From positions 30,776,708 to 30,840,707 of the forward strand of contig CM040127.1 in NCBI GenBank assembly GCA_022559845.1: DNA of 64,000 nucleotides. The letters are read 5' to 3'. The stretch comes from Amorphophallus konjac. Lineage: Eukaryota > Streptophyta > Magnoliopsida > Alismatales > Araceae. Under the pieces are notes generated by a model. It saw only the letters and a list, made by a program, of their open reading frames with translations. It did not search any database and was not told where the DNA came from. Made by a program: the position numbers and the translations under genes. This document shows positions 1-11,061 of the stretch, piece by piece; position 1 is the first letter of the stretch, and every line of letters begins with the position of its first letter.

Positions 1-1215
1 CAAAAATTAAAAATTTTAACACAAGCACAAACTCGAGTTGCATATTTTCTTCCGTTTTCATTAGCGTAATATGTGGTCTATAAAAACTCACTAGTCACTT
101 TTGGTCTGGTATATTCCTTTAAGATTTATTGTATTGTCGGTAGTGTAATTAAAAGATAAGTCATTTTTATTAGACTCATGTGTTCATATAGTTTGATAAT
201 TAATAATTTTTTTAAAATAAACACCTTAAATTACCTTAAATAAATAGGTTGATCACTTAAGGACCTTCTACCCATTTAAGACATCAAAATATTTAAGACA
301 TCAAAATTTATTTAACTAATTGTAAAAACATACAACTTGAATTAGGGTCGACCTTATAACAATTTTAAGAAATTTATTTTGTTCTTGCAAGGATTAGTAA
401 TACTTGTAATTTAAATTTTAAGGTAAAATTATTAAAACATCTTATTAGTGAATCTTGTTAAAAAAATATTTTATTGAAATTAAAATTATTACAAAAGTTA
501 GATTAAATCTTTTGTATTTAGAAATTAGCCCCTTAAATCTCAATATTCATTTTTAAGTTCTCATAATTATATATCTATGGGATAGAAACTTTCTTGGAAG
601 TTTTTTAAAAACTTGATAGGTTTATTCTTATTTTTTAAGGTATCCACTAAATAACTTAAAATTTTATGGGTAATTTGCCAAAACTAAAGAATTAATATCT
701 AAATATAACAAGTTAAAAGGATCGAAAATTAAAAATCTCAAGTCAAGCACAAACTCGAGTTGTATACTTTCTTTAGTTTTCAATAGCAGGATATGTGATC
801 TATGAAAGTTCACTGGCCATCCTTGGTATGGTGTACTCCTTTAAGACTTATTATATTGTCGTTATTGCAAGTAAAAAATAAATCATTTTTATTGGTCTCA
901 CATCTTCATATAGTTTGATAATTAATAATTTTTTTAAAATAAACACCTTAATTTACCTTAAATAAATAGGTTGACCACTTAAGTGTTTTTTACCCATTTA
1001 AGATATTAAAATTTATTTAACTAATTGTAAGAGCTTACAATTTGAATTAGGGCCGACCTTACAACAATATTAAGAAATTTAATTTTTTTGCAAGGATTAA
1101 TAATACTTGTAATTTAATTTTGCAGGTAAAATTATTAAAGCCTCTTGTCACTTAATCTTGTTAAGAATTATATTTTATTAAAATTAAAATTATTACAAAA
1201 TGTTAGATTAAAAAA
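1..1215. repeat. AT-rich direct duplication, about 720-bp offset
   Basis: A block of roughly 490 bp near 4-507 recurs at about 724-1211 in the same orientation, with many substitutions. Both copies share a start around AGCACAAACTCGAGTTG, a middle TTTGATAATTAATAATTTTT and an end ATTAAAATTATTACAAAA. About 210 bp of unrelated AT-rich sequence separates them. The first copy begins at the window edge, so the array may extend further left. No coding potential is visible, and 1216-1500 is also AT-rich with nothing recognised. It could be a tandem repeat or two copies of one unclassified element. Confidence 0.75.
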
Positions 1216-1703
1216 ATTTTAGGTATTAAATTCATATAAAAATAATTCAATTCCCTCCCTACTGAATCATCTGGGTATTACAATTGATTCTCCATCTAAA
1301 CGGTGGTGGTAGGTGATTTTAATATAGTTATTTTTTAGTTAAAATATTTTTTTTGTTAATTTTTAAATAAAGTTATATTTTAATATATATCAATTTTATG
1401 ATCAAAATTCTTACTCAACTCGCAACTCACTAGCTCAAAAATTCAATATCTAATAATTAACTCGGCCCAAAACCAATGAAATAAAATTCATAACTGTCAA
1501 GAGTTTTGCCACTGGGAAATCGAGCCAGTCCCAGGGCGGTTACCACACCTCCCAGGTTCACTTCCGTCTCGCAGCAAAAGGCATCTCCCGGCCGCCGGCG
1601 AAAACCTAGTCCTCCCTCTCCACTTCTGCGCCTGGCACTCGTCTTCCGCGTCTTCGACTTCTTCTTCTTCGGCAGCGGCGGCGGGGGAGAGTGAGAGAGA
1701 GAG

Positions 1704-3191
1704 ATGGACCCGTCTGTGCTGCTGATGCTGTCGAACCTGCTCCACCTCCACAACCACCTCGACCCCCTCCTCTCCGACTCTGCGGCCCCCTCCTCCGCCA
1801 CTCTCCCCGCCCCCGCCCCCGCCTCCTCCCCTGCCCCCCTCCTCTTCCTTGCCATCGCCTCGGTCCTCTCCTACGCCTCCTCCACCCTCCGCGACCCCAC
1901 CGCCCCACGCCCCCGCCCCCGCCGCCGCCGCCGCCGCTCCTCCGCGTCCCCGCCTGCCGCCTCCTCCTCTTCCTCGTCCTCCCCCTCTTCTTCCCCTTCC
2001 CCTTCTCCCTCGCCCCCGCCGCCCCCGCTCGCCCCCTCCGACGTCCCACCGGGCCTCTCCGCCTTCCAGTCCCTCTCTTCCGACCGGATCTGGTCCATGG
2101 ACCCCGCCGCACGCGACGCCCGGTGGCGCTCCCACTACGGCCTCTCCTATCCGGTCTTCGCCACCCTCGTCGACCACCTCCGGCCCCACCTACGCGCCGC
2201 CGCGCTCCCCATCCCTGCCGACTATGCCGTCTCCGTCGCCCTCGCCCGCCTTTCCCGCGGCCTCCCCCCGCGCTACCTCGCCCGCCACCACCAGCTCCCC
2301 CCGGCCCTCGTCGCCAAGGCCACCAACGCCGTCACCCGCCTACTCTCCACCAAGCTCTACCCCGACTACGTCCGCATCCCCGCCGGGCAGCGCCTCCTCC
2401 AGACCATCCAGTCCTTCCGCGACCTCACCTCCCTCCCCAACATGTGCGGCGCCATCGATGGCTCCCCCATCAAGCTCCGCCGCTCCCCACCGCCTCCTCC
2501 GCCGGCCGCCGGCGCCGAGGCGGACGGCGATGAGCGGTCCCCCGGCCAGGACTCGTACCAGTGCCGCCACGGTTACCCCGCCGTACTCCTCCAGGTCGTT
2601 GCCGACGCCAGGAAGATCTTCTGGGACGTGTGCGTCAAGGCGCCTGGGTCGTCGGACGACGCCTCCCACTTCCGCGACAGCGTCCTCTATAGTCGCCTCA
2701 ACGCCGGCGACATCCTCCGCGACGCTGTCGTCTCCGTGCGCGGCCACCACGTGCGGCCCTACATTGTTGGGGACTGGGCGTACCCGCTAATGTCGTTCCT
2801 TCTCACGCCGTTCACCTCTGACGGCAACGGGACACCTGTGCAGAACGCCTTCGACGCAGCCGTCATGAAGGGGCGGGCAGCTTCTGTGGAGGCGGCCCTC
2901 GGGCTGCTCAAGGGGCGGTGGCGGATACTGAGAGATCTCAATGTGGGGATCAACCATGCCGCGCAGACAGTGGTTGCCTGCTGCGTACTACACAATATGT
3001 GCCAAATTGCAGGTGAGCCGGAGGATGAGGATGTGTACGTGTGGCGCGACCCAAAGGAGAGTGCACCTTCTGCTAGGGCATTGGACAGCGAGAGGTCGTT
3101 CTTTTACTTTGGCGAGAGCTTGAGGCAGGCCATGGCGGATGATCTCTATGAGAGGCAGCAGAAGCTCTCGGCATCGGCTGGTGCAAGGTGA
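1704..3191 (+). CDS. ALP1/HARBI1-like putative nuclease (domesticated PIF/Harbinger transposase, DDE_Tnp_4 family)
   Basis: This single-exon gene encodes 495 aa. Residues 1-60 are Leu-rich. Residues 61-112 are low-complexity Arg, Ser and Pro. The DDE superfamily-endonuclease region runs from about 245 to 432. Its acidic residues appear intact: D252 in GAIDGSP, D357 in VGDWAYPL and E396 in SVEAALGLLKGRW. The RDASHFRDS-type and CCVLHNMC blocks usual for plant ALP1/HARBI1-like proteins are also present. The start at 1704 has a good context (GAGATGG), and translation stops at TGA 3189-3191. Plant ALP1 proteins are known to derive from Harbinger transposases; ALP1 itself associates with PRC2. Whether this paralogue cuts DNA is unknown. 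No Harbinger TIR/TSD flanks the gene, and the intact frame with strong GC3 bias suggests a host gene. Alternative: a young Harbinger transposase ORF. Confidence 0.88.
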   Translation: MDPSVLLMLSNLLHLHNHLDPLLSDSAAPSSATLPAPAPASSPAPLLFLAIASVLSYASSTLRDPTAPRPRPRRRRRRSSASPPAASSSSSSSPSSSPSPSPSPPPPPLAPSDVPPGLSAFQSLSSDRIWSMDPAARDARWRSHYGLSYPVFATLVDHLRPHLRAAALPIPADYAVSVALARLSRGLPPRYLARHHQLPPALVAKATNAVTRLLSTKLYPDYVRIPAGQRLLQTIQSFRDLTSLPNMCGAIDGSPIKLRRSPPPPPPAAGAEADGDERSPGQDSYQCRHGYPAVLLQVVADARKIFWDVCVKAPGSSDDASHFRDSVLYSRLNAGDILRDAVVSVRGHHVRPYIVGDWAYPLMSFLLTPFTSDGNGTPVQNAFDAAVMKGRAASVEAALGLLKGRWRILRDLNVGINHAAQTVVACCVLHNMCQIAGEPEDEDVYVWRDPKESAPSARALDSERSFFYFGESLRQAMADDLYERQQKLSASAGAR

Positions 3192-3818
3192 TGATGATAT
3201 GTAGATTGTAATGTAACATTGTTAGAATATGCTCTGAACATGGAAGGTTTGAGCTCCTCCATTGACTGATGATCTTTATTATTAGAACCTTGGTGAGCTG
3301 TCACTGTTTGTAGTTTATTAGATTACATTTTCCCTTCCTGCTACCCCCTGAGTACGCTGTATACAAGCTGTACATAGGACATGTTTCCTCTTTAGCTTTA
3401 GACCATGTAAATTCACAACATTTTGTTAGCATCTCAGCATGGTCTTGGTTGCCAAATCAAGTCAGAATTCTTAACTATAATGGACCTGTTGCGCAGTCTT
3501 GCATTGTTTAACACGCATTGGCACTTCGTGTTTTTTGAGAGATAGATGCCATTGTTCTTTGGTCTCAAGTAGACTTAAATGGCATGGGTTCTGATGTTAT
3601 GTCAGAATATGCTAAATACAGAGAATCCTAAGAAAGTAGAATTTTATGCCCAAGATTCTCCCATGTGTTACCCAGTTTATTACATAGAGTGCTTTTCAAG
3701 ATTTGGTGGGCCTTTGACAAGGTTCGTCCTTCCATGCCCCTAATATGATGATTAAATATCAAGAATGCTCAAGCAGAAGTGGTCAGTTTCTACTTTAAAC
3801 TTCAAGAAGTACTAATAG
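3192..3818. other. 3' flank of the ALP1-like gene
   Basis: AT-rich sequence following the stop codon, presumably the 3' UTR and then intergenic DNA. TGTAATGTAAC near 3208 could be part of a polyadenylation region, but no single signal stands out. No gene recognised. Confidence 0.4.
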
Positions 3819-3831
3819 GAGCTGAAGCACA

Positions 3832-3978
3832 GTGTCAAGGAGTGTCTCAGTTGGTAAAGGCCCTCCATGTGCACCCAGGTGACCAAGGTCCAAACCTACA
3901 GGGGCCAGGTTTAAAAAGGATTTGTAAGAAGGGTTGTATGCAAGGTTAGTAGAGTAGGATTTCAAACTTAAAAAAAGC
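3832..3978 (+). mobile_element. tRNA-derived SINE with target-site duplication
   Basis: The 147-bp element carries a tRNA-like pol III promoter. The A box is TGTCTCAGTTGG near 3843, and the B box GGTCCAAACCT lies about 40 bp downstream. It ends in an A-rich tail (CTTAAAAAAAGC). Direct repeats flank it: GAGCTGAAGCACA at 3819-3831 and GAGCTGAAACACA at 3979-3991, 12 of 13 identical. This is the expected footprint of LINE-machinery retroposition. The family cannot be named from the sequence alone. Confidence 0.8.
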
Positions 3979-4039
3979 GAGCTGAAACACAAATCAAACT
4001 CTCAAGAGTTCAGAGCCTCGTAGGCCTTATAAATTGAAA

Positions 4040-4127
4040 TTGGGCCTTGCATTCAGGTCGTCTGACACCAAAGTTGATTAGCCTTGGGCCTGGAGATCAG
4101 GTCATCTGATGCCAAAGTTAATTAACC
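4040..4127. repeat. 44-bp tandem duplication
   Basis: Two adjacent imperfect units start TGGGCC at 4041 and 4085. Both contain a CAGGTCRTCTGA motif and end CCAAAGTTRATTARCC. Non-coding. Confidence 0.6.
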
Positions 4128-4488
4128 TCTAAGTTGACTCATCTTCATCTTCTTACAGTTGTCCTAGAATGGTTTATCATTTTCCAATGGAAAAGATAGA
4201 GAGATTAGCTAGAGAATACTGGCCAAAATTAGGGTTTGAACAGGTAACAAGGGAGTATCCTATTACCAGAACCTTTTTTGGTAGAGATGAACATGAGGTA
4301 GGAGGCTGCGAGCAGTGAGAGGAGGAAGACCACAAGAGAGAAAAAGGGAGCACACTAATCTCAGGAGACATCATGGGGGGAAGGGAAGCTATGAAGGGCA
4401 TCCATTACAAGGCAACAATGCTCTTCTGAAAGTTTTAGGATAGAGTTGGACAAGAAAGGTTCAAAGAAAACAGAACTGGATTACTTAA

Positions 4489-4940
4489 GGGCCTCTTTGA
4501 TTGATTAGGGTTAACATAACCCATCTCAGTCATTCTCAAAAAGACTTGACCCATGTCAGTGAGATTAAGTAATCTGGAATAAATATGATTTCTTGTTGAT
4601 GACCAATGAGTTAACCTAGGATTAAATATATGTACTTTGGTATAAGAGTGGAATAAAAAGTACAATGAGTGTGCAAGTTGCCAAAAATGCCTCATAAAAG
4701 TCCATTGGAGAATGGGTCAACTTTCTGGAGAAGAGGGTAAAAAGTAAACCTATTCTTTGGACCTTGGTTAGTCATATTCCACTAGAAACCTTGGAATACA
4801 AAACCCAGGGTTAACCTGGCTTAACACTCTTCTAACTCTATCTATTCCGGATTAGCTAATCACTTCAATCAGACCACTTTTGGGGGTAGCTCGGGGATAA
4901 ATTTGGTTAACCTTAACCTGACTCTTTATCAAACCGGGCC
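4489..4940. mobile_element. Tourist-like MITE (PIF/Harbinger type), 452 bp
   Basis: The termini are inverted: GGGCCTCTTTGATTGATT on the left, and GGCCCGGTTTGATAAAGA when the right end is reverse-complemented. The element is flanked by TAA at 4486-4488 and 4941-4943, the 3-bp TWA target preferred by PIF/Harbinger elements. Internal GGTTAAC-type motifs also repeat in inverted order near both ends. No coding potential, so it would be non-autonomous. Confidence 0.72.
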
Positions 4941-5609
4941 TAATTTATAGAACTGGGGGTTCCAGAAGAATAGTCAGGAGTAATTAATACTTCTAATGGG
5001 GGAGATCATGTTGTGTCATGCTGCTACACCATTGTATGCTGGAACTGCATAACAATAGGCCATTGGAATTTCAACTGTTCGGGGAAGGAGGCTTTGGCCA
5101 GATTGAGAAGTCCAACCTCAAGTAATGACTCAGGTAGAAGGCACCCCATGGTGGATGCACCTCAGATCCCAGTTCAGGCAGCAAACTTGAAAGTATTGCA
5201 GAGAAGTCTTATTGAGTCTGTCAGATGCAGCTGTCTGGTCGTTGCAGGACTGGTGAATGGGCTAGACCAATTCTTGGAGGTGAGAAGCCCTGGGCCTTGA
5301 TGGTTTTCGAATTTTTTTTTATCATAAGATCTGGTGAATGGTAATAAAAGATGCTGACAGTTTAGTGAAAGAGTTAATGCAAAAGAGCAGAGGATGTGAT
5401 GCTCTCCATCACTTATTTTTGGTTCTCCTACCTAGATAATAGGATGCTTTTGAAATCACCATTTTGTTTTGCTCGCATGTTGCATGCTGATGGCATTTTG
5501 ATCTTCCTGGAATGGAGTCATCAATAGCTAAGATACTTCATTTTCCCTTTTTTCATTCAATACAACAGTGGTACCCTCCACTTTTCAAAAACAAAAAAGA
5601 CACTTCATT

Positions 5610-6765
5610 TTCATCTTAGATGTTTCCAACGGACAAGTAACTGAATGTGCTGTATCTTTGGGGCGTATATTGGAGAAACTTCCTATTCAGTATTTAGGTC
5701 TGCCACTTCACTTTAAAAAATTGAAGTTCTCAGATTAGGACCCAGAAGATAGCTGTTTGGAAAGTCAGTAATTTATCTCTAGGGGGTAGGGCCAGCCTAC
5801 TTAACTCTGTCCCCTCTAGCATCCTGCAGCGCCGTTCATCAGTCTTTTGTATGCCAATCTAGGTACAAAAAGATTTGGGCCAAATTAGTAAGAACTTCCT
5901 AGGTTGGCAATAACGAGGGATCCAAATGCATTCTTCTTGTAAAGTAGGATCATCTATGCTGGCCTATCTATTCTGCACCGTGTAAATTTGGCTCTCCGGA
6001 GGAAGTGGCTTTGGTAGGTGATGACCAATAGTGGGGCACTGGGGGAAAAGTCAGACCAATTAAGCATTATAGAAGTCTTCAGAAATTCAGATTGCAAATG
6101 GAAAATGAGCACCTTATTTCCCTTGTTCGGAAAGGCACCGCAAATCAGCAACATGGGTGGAACAGAAACATGGTCAAGTTTAGATCAGTAAAAGGGACAG
6201 TACATACATTTGGAAGAGTAAATGGATGGTCTTTCAATTTGGAGGATAGAGTTCTGAAGCTTATGTTGTCTATTGATAAAAAGGTGCCAGGATGTTATTA
6301 TCGCGACGATACTCTTCACTGGTGTCCTAACCTAAGGAGAGGCCTCAAGGATGATGAATATGAAGATTATATCAATCTCCTTCAGCCGTTATTAAATACA
6401 AATGTGGAACCTTTAAAAAAATTGCTATGTATGGGATGGAGACAATGATGACTTCTCTGCCAAGTCACTTCACAAGGATATTGAAGGAGACTCCCTTCTC
6501 ACCAAATGCATGGTGAGGTGTGAAAGGTTAAAATCACTATGAAAGTAAGGGTCTTCATGTGGCTGCTATTCAGGAGAATTGTGAGAAAGCTTTATGGAAG
6601 AAAGTGGTGCAGTAAGAGTGATACCTTTTGCTCTTTCTGCAGATTGGGGAGTGGAGATGCTTATCATTTTTCAGTAGGTATGGTTGGAAGACTTTGGCCA
6701 CGGCAGATTTTTCAAGTCCTCTTTCAGTCAATTCAGGAAAGCTGGGAGTCCCTCGACTGATCAAC
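5610..6765 (+). pseudogene. Degenerate L1-type LINE (reverse transcriptase and zf-RVT remnants)
   Basis: Frames with stops and shifts keep recognisable plant L1 blocks. Near 5675-5725 there is LPIQYLGLPLHFKKL, the block just after the RT catalytic core. Near 5800 there is a remnant of the following LNSVPS-type helix. At about 6540-6700, KVRVFMWLLFRR is followed by paired Cys in FCSFC, the reverse-transcriptase zinc-binding (zf-RVT) region. A CWNC motif near 5040 could be the start of the endonuclease domain, but is too weak to rely on. The element is internally deleted and dead. The 3' end is unclear, somewhere between 6765 and 7110. Confidence 0.7.
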
Positions 6766-7151
6766 TGTGAAGACCCAAGTCAGCAAATGCGTAATAATTG
6801 ATTTACTCATCATTGCGCACACTATATGCTGGAGCATTTGGAAGGAGTCTAAATATCCAATAATTTCACCTTTTGGAAAGTAGATCATGTTGAAAATAAT
6901 CTTGTTTGGTACTTATACCTTGTAATTGGAGTTGATTTACCCTTGAGATCCCTAGTGACAGAAGGTAAGAAGCTCCAAAAAGGCCTGCGAGCTTCTTCCG
7001 TCATTTGTTTGTTCTGGCTCTGCCCAGATGCAGGTGGAATCTCGCTTGCATCCACCAGATTGTACTACCTCTCTTAAATAAAACTGGTAGCACAACTACA
7101 ATTTTTTTGAAAGGAAAAATGATTATCCTTTTCCGATGTATATCTTTTCAG

Positions 7152-7313
7152 CAAGGTTTGCAAACCTGGTACTGGTTCCGGTACCTGTTAGACCCGGTAC
7201 CGGTACATAATACCTGTATATACCACCGGGTACCAGTCAAAGCTGAACCTGACCGTCAAGGCCGGTACCGGCACATACCACCCGATATGTACCGGGCAGT
7301 ACTGCAAACCAGG
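7152..7313. mobile_element. hAT MITE, 162 bp, GGTACC-palindrome rich
   Basis: Perfect 8-bp target-site duplications CTTTTCAG lie at 7144-7151 and 7314-7321. The terminal inverted repeats are CAAGGTTTGCAAACCTGG and, reverse-complemented from the right, CCTGGTTTGCAGTACTGC. The interior is packed with GGTACC/CGGTACCG palindromes. No coding capacity. The 8-bp TSD and CA-starting ends assign it to the hAT superfamily. Confidence 0.88.
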
Positions 7314-7511
7314 CTTTTCAGGATGTATTTACCTGTATCCAAGTCCATTGTGCCTACTTTTATCGATTATAAACGAGACTGGCAGATTCTGCCGTATTCT
7401 GCCAAATCCTACCCAGCTGAATATCTGTGTGTCAGCAACCCACTGCCTTGCCCAATAGGTGATATTCCTCCTGAGGCTTCTATTCCTGCTGTCCATTTTA
7501 TACCTTAGCCG

Positions 7512-7515
<4 letters not shown>

Positions 7516-7566
<51 letters not shown>
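7516..7566. repeat. (CT)n-(AT)n microsatellite
   Basis: A run of CT dinucleotides passes directly into a run of AT dinucleotides. Likely polymorphic. Confidence 0.9.
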
Positions 7567-7568
<2 letters not shown>

Positions 7569-9789
7569 CGGGCTAACACTATTTTTAGGCCTTTGTTGAT
7601 CATAATTTGATCTGAAACATCATGACGCTTGTCAACTTCCACCTGGGATGGAGCGTATTAAAGTTACCAATAAGCAGACATGTCCTGCTGATGTCGTTCG
7701 AAAAACTAAATCTATGTATCTCTTCCAGCTTGGCACTAAACCTCACATTTGCAAAGGCAGGCCAATAATCCTACACCAAATATTGTATTTTCTTCCAGAG
7801 GAACAGCTCTAGCACTTGCAGACCTGTGAGAGACCAATCATAGAAGACTTCCAAACCTCTCTCCTTTCTCATGGTTTCTGCATTGAAGTTTCTGTATGGA
7901 AGGGAAATCATAGCTAATCTCTGACAACTTTTTTGGCCCTGGAATCCGGCACCCGTGCAGCACCTAACTTTGGAAAGTTGATTTCTTGTGAAAAAAAAAA
8001 TCACTCTTTGCCAAGTATCCCACAATGCACCATTTTGACTTCTGTTAGTCTAGAGCATTTTATAGGAACCTAAGGATCTCTACTAAGTTCTCTTCTTAAA
8101 ATTTACTCTCCCCCGTGAAAGAGTATGGAGGTTCAGTTTCTTATCATCCGTGAGATCTTTGAAAAATTTTCTGCTGCTGGACATCTCACATGCAGTTTGT
8201 TTGTCAGATGTTCAGAAATGCAAATAGTTTGCATGCACATTGTGCATGACTTACATTCTATGAGAATGTCTTCAAACGATGTCGAGTTCATTGTTCACAA
8301 TTCATCGAAGAATGGCTTAATCACCATTTACAAGATGGTGACTTGCATACCATAGCCCTTGACAGGTTGTTGGGCACCAATTGAGCATGCTCGACTAATG
8401 ATCTATTTTTTCTTCCGTGCAAATTAAGACGCAGTTAGAAGGATAATGTAAGAGGAGGAAATGCGTAGCCTGTCCATCTGATGACGCCATGCATGAAGAT
8501 AGTTGGGATTGCATCATTGTTACAATTGTTCAGTCTTGTTTGACCTAGCCACTACTACCACCCACATTTGTTTTTCACTTTGGGGTTCAACAGAAGCAAT
8601 GGTGTGGTTAGATTTGCATTGTTCTGTCCATGTCGAAGAGGGATGGAGGAAGCTGGGGAACCATTTCGCATAGTATAAGTTGCCTAACCAGCACAAATCA
8701 AGGCAGGAAGGATCGGGATCCGATCGGTCAGTCCCAAACCGATCCGAGTTGGCCAGATCGGCAATTCCCGATCCGATCCCACTCTGATCCAGGCCTTCCC
8801 TGTTTATCTTTTTATTTTGAGATTCATTTGATTATATATACTTTTACAGGGATTTTATACAAAAATCCCGTTAAGTTTGAATAGTGAGAGTTCTCTCTTC
8901 CCCCATGCCGATGGAGGCTCCCTTGTCATTGGCTATGCAAAACTAGAATTATTGCGATCCTTTTACCTCTAACAACATTAGGCTGACGGTAATTTTTTTC
9001 CAATTTTGTAAGGAAGAATCGTTAACTGATGGGTTCTTTTTGCAAGCTTACGGGGGACAGTTGCGGCTATTAAATTATACCAATTCACCTGAATAGGGAA
9101 ACATGAAAGTTTCTCATCTAACCCTGTCGCCTTGATTGCATTAACCCCTCAAAAGGAGGAGTTCAAAGACACTAAATTTGCGATTGAAGAGGAAGAGAGG
9201 CACCAGACTTCGGAACCTGATGGCAAAAGAAGGCTTAACGAGTGCAAGCAGGAGACTCCCACATTGACAAGTCTAGAGGGTACAAACCTGCGTCATTGGT
9301 GGGTTTGTGAAGTTGAGGAGGAAGGAAAGTTTCGATTCATCTACAGAAAAAAATCTATACGGAATAAAATTCTATCTGACCCATTTGGTTCTCTTGTTTA
9401 GTGGGGAACAAGTGCCCCTTGGGTTAACTAGGTCACCTCTATCCCACAAGATTCCCTTGCTCATGCATCGTCTGACTTGGGTGATCAACTACGGCATTCC
9501 TGTCCAAGCATTACCGGGCTATCGTATATTCGTTAGTATACCTTATCTAATTGACGGTGAAAAAGTTATGGAGAAGATTTTTATTTTTTAGTCTCTACAA
9601 ATATAAGTATTTATGTTTTTCTCTCTCGAGTTACAACTATTTGTTAGAAAATCTCTGCAATCTTTTAACTCTCGCTAAAAATCCCATATGGTCGGTGATG
9701 CTAAAAAAAGAGGGTATAACATTTAAAAAGGAATGAATATTCTATCTAGGTCAAAAAAATTAACAAAATAACCCCCGACAGTTGTGACG
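7567..9789. other. Intergenic DNA, no gene recognised
   Basis: Only short open frames without family resemblance are present. A GATC-rich, locally palindromic patch at 8708-8795 resembles the interiors of the hAT MITEs in this window, but I could not find matching flanking 8-mers. The rest looks like decayed repeat DNA. Confidence 0.5.
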
Positions 9790-10135
9790 TGTAGAAGGTG
9801 TCATCGTCCAACAACTCCATTGGGGTTCATTGTCTCCTATCTCATCAAGGCACTGCTGGAGCAGGGCCACACCATCCGCGCCACTATTGAAGATCCATAC
9901 ACACGCACTCTCTCTATCTTATGAATGTGTTCTTTCGACGTGGCTATGTTAAGAAAGAGAGCTCCTTTTTGGAATGCAACAAAGGTTGGTTTCCTCTGGG
10001 TGCTCGGCGTTGCCGGGGAGAGGCTGAAGCCTGTGAAGGTGGACCAATTGGTGGAGGGCAATTTCGTCGAGGCTGTGGACAACGTCGACAGCATGTTTTC
10101 ACGTCGTGTCCTCAGCCCTTGTCCCCTACGATGAG
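9790..10135 (+). pseudogene. Fragment resembling the N-terminus of a CCR/DFR-like NAD(P)-dependent reductase
   Basis: One + frame reads GFIVSYLIKALLEQGHTIRA, then TIEDP, near 9825-9900. This matches the glycine-rich Rossmann start of extended short-chain reductases (cinnamoyl-CoA and dihydroflavonol reductases: [23 protein letters not shown]). A second frame at about 10000-10100 reads GERLKPVKVDQLVEGNF followed by EAVDNVDSMF, resembling the [26 protein letters not shown] block. The two parts are in different frames, and the family's catalytic YxxxK region is not seen. It is probably a broken gene fragment; an undetected intron could account for one frame change. Confidence 0.4.
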
Positions 10136-11025
10136 AACGTCAAGATAGACCTCGTCTCCCCTGCTTCCTTCCCCTTCCCTTGCCCATACTTCTTTCTCGT
10201 TCGCCTCTGTAGGAATCCTCTGCGCGCGATAAGGGGAGGCCACCGGGGCCTCTCTCTCTCTCTCCCTCCATGGGGGGGGGACCGCCAAGCCGGAGAGGAA
10301 ACTCCCTCTAGCGTCGTCCCTTTCTTTCTCTCTTTGCTCACACCCTCTCTTGGGGGGGGGGGGGGGCAGTCAAAGCCATAGGGGAAATCCCTGGAGTCGT
10401 CCCCCTCTCTCTCAATGTCTTTGTAGGGCCCATCGTGCCCTAGTGAGAAGGCCGAGTTGTCAGACGCCAACATGAACATGAGCACCACCTCGGCCGAACA
10501 GTTGCCATCGAGGCCCCTCTTCGGCCTCTTCCTATTCGTCGACTTCTCCAACGGCATTGACGCAATAGAGAACAATGTATCCTCCTTCTACCAATAGTTG
10601 CACACTTGCACTAGATTATGTGACCTTCTGGTCAGACCCAATTCGTAGGGGCGCCCCCTACTCTGAGTTAAGGCTCAATGGCCATCCCGTGCGGCTTCTT
10701 CGACGACCCCCTCTGAAAGAGCCACGGCCACGGGTAGACGTCCAGCAATAGTAGCAACAGGAACAACAACGTCGACGGCGGGTTCTAGGTGAACATTGTG
10801 GTGATGGAGCATACTCGACCTTCGACTGGGACGCCGAGAGCAAGCTAGAGACCATGCTGGTGTATGGCCAGGCATTGCATGAGATGAGCTCGCAGGGAGG
10901 GGGTAGGAGAGCGCGGGGATCCCCTGGAAGCCGTATGGAGCTTGGACAATTACAGTAGCTTCCCGGCCATGTCTCTATCGGGAAGCGTCAGAGTTGGAGG
11001 GGAAACCCCCTCCGACACCCTCTCG

Positions 11026-11061
<36 letters not shown>

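Noticed and set aside
1497..2790. Long overlapping frames on both strands across the ALP1-like gene
   Set aside because: Low-complexity Arg/Pro/Gly shadows of the GC-rich real gene. Only the 1704-3191 frame carries conserved domains.
3832..3910. Possible tRNA gene
   Set aside because: A and B boxes are present but there is no cloverleaf. The TSD and A-rich tail show a SINE.
5013..5300. Frame beginning with a CWNC motif, like an L1 endonuclease start
   Set aside because: Only one short motif matches and the rest shows no endonuclease blocks.
8640..8810. GATC-rich palindromic patch resembling a hAT MITE
   Set aside because: The ends CAAGGCAGG and CAGGGAAGG are only loosely alike and no matching 8-bp flanks were found.
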